Shown: positions 1 to 5,257 of the stretch, piece after piece
Layout: each line of letters starts with the position of its first letter
Position numbering within the stretch: the first letter of the stretch is position 1
Assembly (NCBI GenBank): GCA_003514455.1
Contig: DOQH01000038.1
Span: forward strand, 53,976-59,434
Origin: Candidatus Magasanikiibacteriota bacterium
Lineage (GTDB): Bacteria > Patescibacteriota > Patescibacteriia > Magasanikbacterales > UBA10003
DNA: 5,459 nt
Reading direction: 5' to 3'
The notes under the pieces: model-generated
What the model saw: only the letters and a program-made list of their open reading frames with translations
The model's database searches: none
Told to the model about the DNA's origin: nothing
Program-made: the position numbers and the translations under genes

Positions 1-386
1 CCATACTGATCTTTGTCTCCATCAACCACTTCAAATTTGCCCCATGGCTCGGTCGTAATTCCGTTCTTACCGGTTATTAAGAAAGAAAAAAAATGTTCGC
101 CGATTTGTTCATCGGCAAAAGGGCCTATCTCACCTTTGCAAGTGTAAACAACACCGCAGGTTTTAATTACTTGGCCGTCCATTTTTATTTCCGTCTTTTG
201 ATTTTTATTGGCGTTTGATAAATTTATACTGACAAAAAATTTATCATTCTTCATCACTTGTGGATTGCCAGTCGTAATGTTTAAATACTTCGGCGCTGGT
301 TTGGTCGACGCGGCTGAGACATTTTGAGCTGCGAATAAACCAAAAACCGTCATCACCATCAATATCTTTCGCAAATATCTTTTCAT
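1..386 (-). CDS. Secreted Ig-like protein, N-terminal part (C-terminus beyond left edge)
   Basis: Open frame from the ATG at 386-384 to the left edge: 128 complete residues, no stop reached. Residues 1-25 form a signal peptide: basic start (MKRYLRK), hydrophobic core, and likely cleavage after NVSA. The mature part begins with a Ser/Pro/Lys-rich linker, then a beta-rich stretch (about 34-122) that reads like one Ig-like domain. It carries Cys77 and Cys83 around a short loop followed by a Gly-Pro-Phe turn, a pattern common in extracellular Ig-like domains with a local disulphide. The gene starts 22 bp after the stop of the large surface protein on the same strand, so co-transcription and a shared place at the cell surface are likely. 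There is no clear Shine-Dalgarno before the ATG. ATGs at codons 10 and 12 would cut into the signal peptide, so the first ATG is preferred. Function and anchoring are unknown because the end is missing. Confidence 0.8.
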   Translation of the reverse strand, partial: MKRYLRKILMVMTVFGLFAAQNVSAASTKPAPKYLNITTGNPQVMKNDKFFVSINLSNANKNQKTEIKMDGQVIKTCGVVYTCKGEIGPFADEQIGEHFFSFLITGKNGITTEPWGKFEVVDGDKDQY

Positions 387-408
387 ATGATTTATGAGTT
401 AAAACGAT

Positions 409-3400
409 TTAAAGATTCACTTCGCTTTCATCCATTATTTTCCCGTCTTTATACACTTCGCTCGCGGGCACGGTGACTATTCTGTCCCAGCGAAATTTCA
501 AAGCATTAAAAACCTTTTCATTTTTAATCCACCGCTTCACTTGTTTGGAATAATCATCAGGATCCGGCTCCAAGCGATAAGTATTGGCAAAACCGGCATA
601 TTTGATAATGGTATAATTCGGGTGGTGGTCGGTGTAAGTGATTTCCGAGCCAATAGAATATTTATTGAGCAAGCCCGGGTCAACATCTTCAATCCATTTC
701 CAATCATATTTCAAGCCGGTGAAAACCGATTCGGAAATAATCCAATATTTTTCCGTGCCCAAAAGCAAATACACTTTTGGGTCAGTGACAATTTTCACCA
801 ACGCGCCGTATTTGGGGTCGTATTTTGGTCCGGCCGGAGTAAATCCGAGTTGGTCATTGGCAATTGAATTTAAAATTGTTTGCGTAGTGGTAATTACTTC
901 AGACCAGGAATCAAAATAGGTGAAAAAAGACGAACCATTTTTAAACGGCCGCTTAGTGCAGTCAGTAGTAATATAGTAGACGGCTTTGGAAGCGGAGCTT
1001 TTGTAGGCCTTTTCCATTGTTAGCGGGCAGGAAACAGCGACCGTGCTGGCATTGACAGTAAAAGTGAAAGAACTGGTTGGACTAGTGTTGCCGGCCGCGT
1101 CTTTGGCCAAGACCTTGAATGAGTGCGTACCGTTGGCTAAATTACTGGGAATAGTATAGCTAGTGGAGCCGCCATTATCAATCAAAGAGCCATTATCAAT
1201 CTGGATCAAATATGAAGTGACACCGATATTGTCGCTCGTGGCGTTCCAAGCAAAAGTTGGAGTTGCGTCTGCCTCATTGCTGATTTTTTGCAAACCCGGA
1301 GGTGTTGATGGCGCTGCGGTGTCGGCCGCTACTGCCGGCGCTGCGGATACGGACACGGTGGTCAAAGCGCCCAAACCAACATTGCCGGCCGCGTCAGAAC
1401 AGCGCGCCTGCAAAGTATGGCTAGTGGCGCTAGAAAAAGAATACTCACGACTGGCGCTGCCAGAAGTGGTCCCAGCCAGAGTCATCAGACCTTGGTCAAT
1501 ACTATCAACATACAAATTGCAGGATACCACGCCAACAGAATCGGAAAAGGAAGCGGTGAATGATTGAGAATAAGTTGCTACTGCTGTGGCCGGAGTAACA
1601 GAGCCGACCGAAGGAGCTACCGTATCGCCAATGGCGTTGCCAGTAATTGTCCAAGTGTAGGAATCCGGAGTAGCATCAACATTACCGGCCGCATCAATAG
1701 CGCGCACTTGAAAAGTATGACTGCCGGATGACAAATTACTGTAGTTGGCAGGACTTACGCAAGAAAAAAATACATTGGTGTCTAATTTGCAATCAAAAGT
1801 AGCTGATTCGTTGGCAGAAAACCCAAAAGTTGCCGAAATGTTGGTAGTACTAGACGATGGTTTATTGGAGATAGTTGTGTCTGGTGCCGTAGTATCAGGA
1901 ACGGCCGCCGCTGAAACAACTACAGTAATTGGTGTTCCCCAACCGTCATAATTACCGTCATTGCAACCTACCTTCACGGAATAACTGCCGGCTGAAGAGA
2001 AAGTGTGCGACTTACTGGCTGATCCGGATGTGGTGCCACTCAAACTCATAGTTCCTTGGAGCGCATCATTAACATAAAACCAGCAATTAGTCACCCCAAC
2101 AGTATCAGAATAGGTGGCTGAAAAAGTTTGGGCAGAGCCGGCTGTAACAGCAACAGGCGTAACCGCGCCGACGGCTGGAGCAGTGGTGTCAATGGTGTAA
2201 GAAAGAGTATTTAAAGAACCGGTATTACCAGCAGCATCAACAGCGCGAACCGCGAAAGTGTGCGAACCGTCTGCCTGTGCCGATTGAATATTTACACTGG
2301 TATTTAAACCGGCATTAACAAAAGACAATCCATCATTCTGAAACTCATATTTGGCAATGCCAGTGCCAATAAAACCATCACCTGGGTTGTCAAAGGATGT
2401 ACCCCACTGCATTGTTGGGGTGTTATCGCCAATAGCCGTAGTTTTCTGCACGGAAGATGGCTGACTGGGCGGAATTTCTTCATAACGCACTATAGTTCCA
2501 TCCAAACCAACAGCCACTGCGGTTAAATATGATCCTGAATTTTGAGCCGAAAGACCATATAATATATTTGTCGTTGGTGAAGAAATGCTGGCCCAACTAG
2601 CGCCGGAATCAATAGTTTTTAAAATTACGCCGCCACTGCCAACAATAAATCCTTGGGATCCTGCTAATTTAGCCGATACCAAACTGTTAGTGGTAACAGG
2701 TGAAGTGATCTTAGTCCAAGTGGCGCCGCTATCAGTTGTGCGCAAAATGATGCCGCCTATACCAGTGGCCAAAAGAGACAAATGCGTAGCAGAAGAAGCA
2801 AAAACACTCACATCAGCCAATGTCAAAATTGTAGGTGCTGACTGTGCCGCCCAAGTTGTCCAGCTTGAGCTTGGTGTCAACTGTATACTACGTAAAATAG
2901 CTCCACTTTGTCCAACCGCCCACACAGCTCGTGTAACCACAGATCCAAAAATCACTCCACCGGTTACGCTATTAAAATCTTGACTTGTCCCTGAATTTTT
3001 TTCCACCCAATTTGTACCGCCATCAGTTGTTTGCCAAATAGTACCGCTTAGCCCAACAGCAAAACCGGTAAAAGTATCAAAGAAAAAAACAGAATTAAGT
3101 TTTGGAATATCCGCCGGTGTTTGTGGAAATTGCATAACCCATGTATTGCCTCCATTTGTAGTTTTCAAAACTATACCGGAACTTCCTTGAAGGCCAACGG
3201 CCCACGCAGTATTCTGATCAACAACGTCAACATCATAAAGATTCACAGAAGAAGACAGGCCACCAACTGAAGTCCAACTATTTCCTCCATCAGTGGTTTT
3301 TAAAACTGTTCCCAGACCACCTACAGCCAAACCGAATTTATGATCCAGCATATCCATATTAAGCAATACTGCCGTTGAACCAGAACTGCCCAAAACCCAA

Positions 3401-3483
3401 TTCGTTGCCTGCACTGGCAATGCAAAGCTCAAAAACGCCAAAACAGCCAGTGTTAAAAAAATTGCGTATGTCTTTTTTGACAT
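409..3483 (-). CDS. Large secreted surface protein: Ycf48-like propeller, five Ig-like domains, C-terminal aromatic repeats
   Basis: 1024 residues, ATG to TAA. Residues 1-26 are a signal peptide ending in LPVQA. Residues 27-336 hold repeated G-x-x-G-x-I-L-[KR]-T-T-D-x-G-x-x-W units (Asp-box/BNR, Ycf48/HCF136-like; Trp at 70, 115, 159, 256, 297, a degenerate blade at about 191-208), which suits a seven-bladed beta-propeller. Residues 337-810 are five Ig/FN3-like domains, four with DAAGN motifs. Residues 817-1024 hold three copies of an aromatic repeat with no LPXTG motif and no C-terminal membrane helix. The eight cysteines fall into four plausible within-domain pairs (467/507, 565/575, 655/695, 819/842), fitting an exported protein. 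In plants and cyanobacteria Ycf48-type propellers assist photosystem II assembly. In a heterotrophic bacterium the fold is only a scaffold, so I infer a binding or adhesion role rather than a photosynthetic one. No catalytic residues are recognisable. Confidence 0.9.
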   Translation of the reverse strand: MSKKTYAIFLTLAVLAFLSFALPVQATNWVLGSSGSTAVLLNMDMLDHKFGLAVGGLGTVLKTTDGGNSWTSVGGLSSSVNLYDVDVVDQNTAWAVGLQGSSGIVLKTTNGGNTWVMQFPQTPADIPKLNSVFFFDTFTGFAVGLSGTIWQTTDGGTNWVEKNSGTSQDFNSVTGGVIFGSVVTRAVWAVGQSGAILRSIQLTPSSSWTTWAAQSAPTILTLADVSVFASSATHLSLLATGIGGIILRTTDSGATWTKITSPVTTNSLVSAKLAGSQGFIVGSGGVILKTIDSGASWASISSPTTNILYGLSAQNSGSYLTAVAVGLDGTIVRYEEIPPSQPSSVQKTTAIGDNTPTMQWGTSFDNPGDGFIGTGIAKYEFQNDGLSFVNAGLNTSVNIQSAQADGSHTFAVRAVDAAGNTGSLNTLSYTIDTTAPAVGAVTPVAVTAGSAQTFSATYSDTVGVTNCWFYVNDALQGTMSLSGTTSGSASKSHTFSSAGSYSVKVGCNDGNYDGWGTPITVVVSAAAVPDTTAPDTTISNKPSSSTTNISATFGFSANESATFDCKLDTNVFFSCVSPANYSNLSSGSHTFQVRAIDAAGNVDATPDSYTWTITGNAIGDTVAPSVGSVTPATAVATYSQSFTASFSDSVGVVSCNLYVDSIDQGLMTLAGTTSGSASREYSFSSATSHTLQARCSDAAGNVGLGALTTVSVSAAPAVAADTAAPSTPPGLQKISNEADATPTFAWNATSDNIGVTSYLIQIDNGSLIDNGGSTSYTIPSNLANGTHSFKVLAKDAAGNTSPTSSFTFTVNASTVAVSCPLTMEKAYKSSASKAVYYITTDCTKRPFKNGSSFFTYFDSWSEVITTTQTILNSIANDQLGFTPAGPKYDPKYGALVKIVTDPKVYLLLGTEKYWIISESVFTGLKYDWKWIEDVDPGLLNKYSIGSEITYTDHHPNYTIIKYAGFANTYRLEPDPDDYSKQVKRWIKNEKVFNALKFRWDRIVTVPASEVYKDGKIMDESEVNL
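433..993 (-). repeat. Three C-terminal aromatic repeats of the surface protein
   Basis: Encodes residues 831-1017. Each copy has a V-Y or T-Y strand, then a basic/aromatic turn, then a fixed pattern of hydrophobic residue, six on a Phe, seven on a Trp: F847/F853/W860, I915/F921/W928 and I986/F992/W999. Copies are 68 and 71 residues apart by their Trp. I recall similar repeats at the ends of surface proteins in Patescibacteria, but I cannot name a Pfam entry. A cell-surface attachment role is a guess. Confidence 0.6.
1054..2475 (-). repeat. Five tandem Ig-like/FN3-like domains in A-B-C-B-A order
   Basis: Encodes residues 337-810. Domain boundaries are roughly 337-433 (A), 434-524 (B), 531-614 (C), 620-714 (B') and 721-810 (A'). 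A and A' share D-x-TPT-x-x-W near the start and G-[ST]-H-[ST]-F-x-V-[RL]-A-x-DAAGNT near the end. B and B' share a GTTSGSAS loop and a Cys pair exactly 40 residues apart. C begins with TTAPDTTI and ends SSGSHTFQVRAIDAAGNVD, the very common bacterial Ig-like type. Most domains open with a D-T-[TAV]-AP linker. Confidence 0.75.
2476..3405 (-). repeat. Propeller region: six Asp-box blade units plus a closing half unit
   Basis: Encodes residues 27-336 of the large surface protein. Blade ends are seen at residues 55-70, 97-115, 144-159, 191-208 (degenerate, Asp-box lost), 241-256 and 282-297. A final half unit, GLDGTIVR at 326-333, lacks its Asp-box. The short strand after the signal peptide (NWVLGSS) could pair with that last half unit and close the ring as a seventh blade, as is usual in propellers. 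The closure is inferred; the repeats themselves are seen. Confidence 0.75.
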
Positions 3484-3516
3484 AAAATTTGTTTAAGTTT
3501 AAATTATCCTATTTAT

Positions 3517-3545
3517 ATTTTACACTAAAATGGCAAAAAAGTCAC
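3517..3545 (-). promoter_or_regulatory. Possible sigma70-type promoter for the surface-protein genes
   Basis: On the minus strand GTGACT (3545-3540, 4 of 6 to TTGACA) stands 17 bp before TAAAAT (3522-3517, 5 of 6 to TATAAT), in the 69-bp gap between the YraN gene and the surface protein. A start near 3510 would leave a leader of about 27 nt. An AGGAT at 3510-3506 is too far from the ATG to be a usual Shine-Dalgarno. The gap is AT-rich, so a chance match is quite possible. Confidence 0.35.
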
Positions 3546-3552
3546 AAAAAAA

Positions 3553-3918
3553 TCAACCCTCTGAAACAATATTCTCTAAATATCTTATTTTAGCTGTTTT
3601 TTGCACCTTATTAAGTAATAAGCTGATAGAATCAATTTGATAAAATTTTTCACTTGGCTGAAACTTGGCAATGTACATTTTAGCCGCGCCAAGCAGACGC
3701 TGTTGCTTTAAACGACCGATGGCCTCCTCCCCAGCTCCGTAATCAATGCCTGAACGAGTTTTCACTTCCACAAAATGCAAACGACCGGCTTTTTCTGCGA
3801 CTAAATCAATTTCTCCCCAACGCGTTTGAAAATTGCGAAAAACAATATTAAAATCGCGGCGCTCTAAAAATTGCGCCGCGATCTTTTCTCCATATTGACC
3901 TAACTGCCTATTGTTCAT
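3553..3918 (-). CDS. yraN: YraN/UPF0102 family nuclease-fold protein
   Basis: 121 residues, the usual family length. The N-terminus N-x-x-x-GQYGE-x-x-A-x-x-FL, the central WGEIDLVA (residues 34-41), HFVEVKTR (48-55) and the later cluster of basic residues and small helices are the YraN signature. The restriction-endonuclease-like (PD-(D/E)xK) active site is visible as Glu36/Asp38 and Glu51-x-Lys53, all present. The family is widespread and is thought to act on branched or damaged DNA, but its cellular substrate is not settled. The ATG overlaps the stop of the upstream membrane-protein gene as TAATG (1-base overlap). With no Shine-Dalgarno in place, translation is probably coupled. It ends in TGA, the last gene before a 69-bp gap, so it may close the operon. 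In many bacteria yraN sits near rnhB or 16S rRNA methyltransferase genes; neither is seen here. Confidence 0.93.
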   Translation of the reverse strand: MNNRQLGQYGEKIAAQFLERRDFNIVFRNFQTRWGEIDLVAEKAGRLHFVEVKTRSGIDYGAGEEAIGRLKQQRLLGAAKMYIAKFQPSEKFYQIDSISLLLNKVQKTAKIRYLENIVSEG

Positions 3919-4319
3919 TAGGGCAAATATTTTCTCAACCGCTCTTTCTCGGCTTGCCGCTGCCTTTTCAGTGGCACTTGTTTATACCAATAACGCAAAA
4001 TATAAACGACCCAGACAATTAAACCAACCAGCCAAAATCCATACCAAAATCTACGGGCCAAAAACGGAGTCGCTTCATAACGAAAAAATAACAAAACAAA
4101 AGCTAGTGCGCCCATCCAGCCCAACAACGAAGCGATTTTTGCAAAAAGCCGTTTAATATAAACACTAAATTTTTCTTTTTGCGACAAAATCGCGAGCACT
4201 ACCCCGGCCACGAGCATTATCACAAAAAAAATCAAAGCAATTTTCATTGCCAAAAGATTTTGATATGGCGGTTCTGAAAACCAATAACGCAAATTAAGAA
4301 TATTTTTTATTGAATACAT
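3918..4319 (-). CDS. Small three-helix membrane protein, function unknown
   Basis: 133 residues from the ATG at 4319-4317. The frame also stays open to a TTG at 4334, which would add five residues and overlap the methyltransferase gene by 11 bp. I prefer the ATG, 4 nt after that gene's stop, though neither start has a good Shine-Dalgarno. Counting from the ATG, hydrophobic helices lie at about 23-45, 61-79 and 90-109, with a basic loop between the first two (SQKEKFSVYIKR) and a strongly basic tail ending KYLP. The segment F-F-R-Y-E-A-T-P-F-L-A-R-R-F-W before helix 3 is rich in charged and aromatic residues and could be a conserved functional site. I recognise no named family. Proteins of this layout appear in Patescibacteria as hypothetical proteins. 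It lies between a methyltransferase and yraN in a gapless run. Confidence 0.8.
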   Translation of the reverse strand: MYSIKNILNLRYWFSEPPYQNLLAMKIALIFFVIMLVAGVVLAILSQKEKFSVYIKRLFAKIASLLGWMGALAFVLLFFRYEATPFLARRFWYGFWLVGLIVWVVYILRYWYKQVPLKRQRQAEKERLRKYLP

Positions 4320-4323
4320 AACT

Positions 4324-4875
4324 TTATTTTTCAAATACTAATCCGTAATGATATCTGCCGGCGCTGAAACGATTAAGCAGGCGCAAACCCAATCTATCCG
4401 CCTCTGATTCCACCCAAGCATGATCAACCCGTCCCTCAATCGGCGGGCCAAACGGCGCGTCAGTCATCAGCCAATCAACTACTACCAATTTACCGCCAAC
4501 TTTTAAAAGTCGCGTCGCCTCTTTCATTGCCATACTTTTGTCTTTTATCTGAAACAAAGTATTTAACAAACAAGCCGCGTTAATACTCCCGCTCGCTATT
4601 TTCGCGGCGCCATACCGTTCCAAATCGCTCCAAACAGTAATAATATTGTTCAAATTTTCCAAATTCGCCCGCTTTTCAATATTTTCCAACACCGACTTCA
4701 AAATGTCAACAGCGTAGACTTTTCCTTCTTTACCAACCATTTTGGCGGCTGGAAAAACATAATGCCCCACAGCCCCGCAACCCAAATCAGCCACGAACAT
4801 TTTTTCCTGCACGCCAGCTTTTTTCAAAATAAATTCCGGATCGATTAATTTGTTGCCGCCGGTAATTTCTAACAT
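4324..4875 (-). CDS. Class I SAM-dependent methyltransferase
   Basis: 183 residues. The Rossmann-fold signature is complete: motif I VADLGCGAVGHY (28-39) for the SAM methionine/ribose, the acidic end of beta 2 in VYAVDI (Asp57), a Ser-Asp pair after beta 3 (83-84), and the LLKVGGKLVVVDW strand (123-135) typical of UbiE/Methyltransf_11-type enzymes. The later GPPIEGRVD (143-151) probably shapes the acceptor pocket. It transfers a methyl group from SAM; the acceptor cannot be read from sequence. It lacks extra N- or C-terminal domains and a signal peptide, so it is cytoplasmic. This is the only gene here with a convincing Shine-Dalgarno, GGTGA 6 nt before the ATG, inside the last codons of the upstream membrane-protein gene. 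The genes on either side encode small membrane proteins, so a lipid or membrane-associated substrate is possible, but this is inference from position alone. Confidence 0.9.
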   Translation of the reverse strand: MLEITGGNKLIDPEFILKKAGVQEKMFVADLGCGAVGHYVFPAAKMVGKEGKVYAVDILKSVLENIEKRANLENLNNIITVWSDLERYGAAKIASGSINAACLLNTLFQIKDKSMAMKEATRLLKVGGKLVVVDWLMTDAPFGPPIEGRVDHAWVESEADRLGLRLLNRFSAGRYHYGLVFEK

Positions 4876-4876
4876 A

Positions 4877-5125
4877 TTATCTCACCATTCCTTTAAACAT
4901 TCCGCCAAAAATTCCTAAAATCATCCCGCCCAAAAGTCCGCTAACTCCTAAAAAAGAAATAAAAATCAACACCAAGCCAAATAGTTTATAAAACAAACGA
5001 CTGCCACCTTCAGTCCCAAGATGCTCTTCTGCCCAGGCCACGGTGCCAAAATTCTGATAAAGCCATTCGGATTTCCAGATTATTAAAAACCCCGATCCGA
5101 CGCCAATTAACCAAAATAACTGCAT
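4877..5125 (-). CDS. Small two-helix membrane protein, function unknown
   Basis: 82 residues. Helix 1 spans about 2-17 directly after the start Met. A polar loop follows (about 18-46) with a WAEEHLGTEGGSRLFYK segment, and helix 2 covers about 47-75 with a glycine-zipper-like end (GLLGGMILGIFGGMFKG). The loop looks like the conserved part: similar G-T-x-x-W-A-E-x-H-L-G-x-x-GG segments occur in small hypothetical proteins of Patescibacteria, as far as I recall, with no assigned role. The gene opens the run ahead of the methyltransferase (1-nt gap) and has its own extended -10 just before the ATG. No Shine-Dalgarno is present, and the start may be leaderless. The start is supported because helix 1 begins right at it and there is no in-frame room before the promoter. 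Confidence 0.8.
   Translation of the reverse strand: MQLFWLIGVGSGFLIIWKSEWLYQNFGTVAWAEEHLGTEGGSRLFYKLFGLVLIFISFLGVSGLLGGMILGIFGGMFKGMVR
4882..4886 (-). promoter_or_regulatory. Shine-Dalgarno for the methyltransferase gene
   Basis: GGTGA on the minus strand, with 6 nt between it and the ATG at 4875, matches the AGGAGGTGA anti-Shine-Dalgarno complement. It lies within the final codons (MVR) of the upstream gene, whose stop is one base before this ATG, so ribosomes could terminate and reinitiate. Confidence 0.6.
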
Positions 5126-5133
5126 ATGAATGT

Positions 5134-5142
5134 ATTATACCA
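5134..5142 (-). promoter_or_regulatory. Extended -10 promoter of the small membrane protein operon
   Basis: TGGTATAAT on the minus strand is a perfect extended -10 (TGnTATAAT). The hexamer where a -35 would lie is poor (CTTTTA), as is usual when the extended element is present. Only 8 bases separate the -10 from the ATG at 5125, so the transcript should start within a few bases of the start codon. Confidence 0.6.
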
Positions 5143-5169
5143 AAAGAACAAAAAAATAAAAGGGAGAAA

Positions 5170-5253
5170 TGCCCGGGAGAGGACTTGAACCTCCACGTCC
5201 TTACGGACACCAGCACCTCAAGCTGGCCTGGCTACCAATTACAGCACCCGGGC
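5170..5253 (-). tRNA. tRNA-Leu (anticodon GAG)
   Basis: Complete cloverleaf on the minus strand. The acceptor stem GCCCGGG (5253-5247) pairs in all seven positions with CCCGGGC (5177-5171), and the discriminator is A (5170). The D arm has a short CTG/CAG stem and the invariant GG in its loop. The anticodon stem CCAGC/GCTGG encloses TTGAGGT, giving anticodon GAG (5219-5217), which reads CUC and CUU. The long class II variable arm (GTCC-GTAA-GGAC) and A73 are leucine hallmarks. The T arm is GGAGG-TTCAAGT-CCTCT, with one G-U pair at the base. CCA is not encoded and must be added by the nucleotidyltransferase. The 5' end lies 4 nt after the stop of the upstream gene. Confidence 0.97.
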
Positions 5254-5257
5254 AAAT

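Noticed and set aside
541..2983. Several open frames on the plus strand (108, 93, 134, 68 and 132 codons)
   Set aside because: All lie antisense to the large surface-protein gene, overlap its well-defined domains, and encode no recognisable domain. They arise from the low-stop codon use of the repeat-rich gene.
3523..3560. Terminator after yraN
   Set aside because: The stretch has T runs on the minus strand but no inverted repeat to form a stem.
3911..4156. Plus-strand open frame of 81 codons
   Set aside because: Antisense to the three-helix membrane protein, with a basic, low-complexity product and no supporting start signal.
4320..4334. TTG start extending the three-helix membrane protein by five residues
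   Set aside because: It overlaps the methyltransferase gene by 11 bp without a Shine-Dalgarno, while an ATG follows five codons later, 4 nt after the methyltransferase stop. It cannot be fully excluded.
5143..5162. T-rich tract (minus strand) after tRNA-Leu as an intrinsic terminator
   Set aside because: There is a run of T residues but no separate GC-rich hairpin before it. The tRNA itself is the only stem, so termination here is possible but not supported enough to annotate.
5010..5216. Minus-strand open frame of 68 codons
   Set aside because: It runs through the tRNA-Leu gene and overlaps the 82-residue membrane protein in another frame; the product has no recognisable domain.
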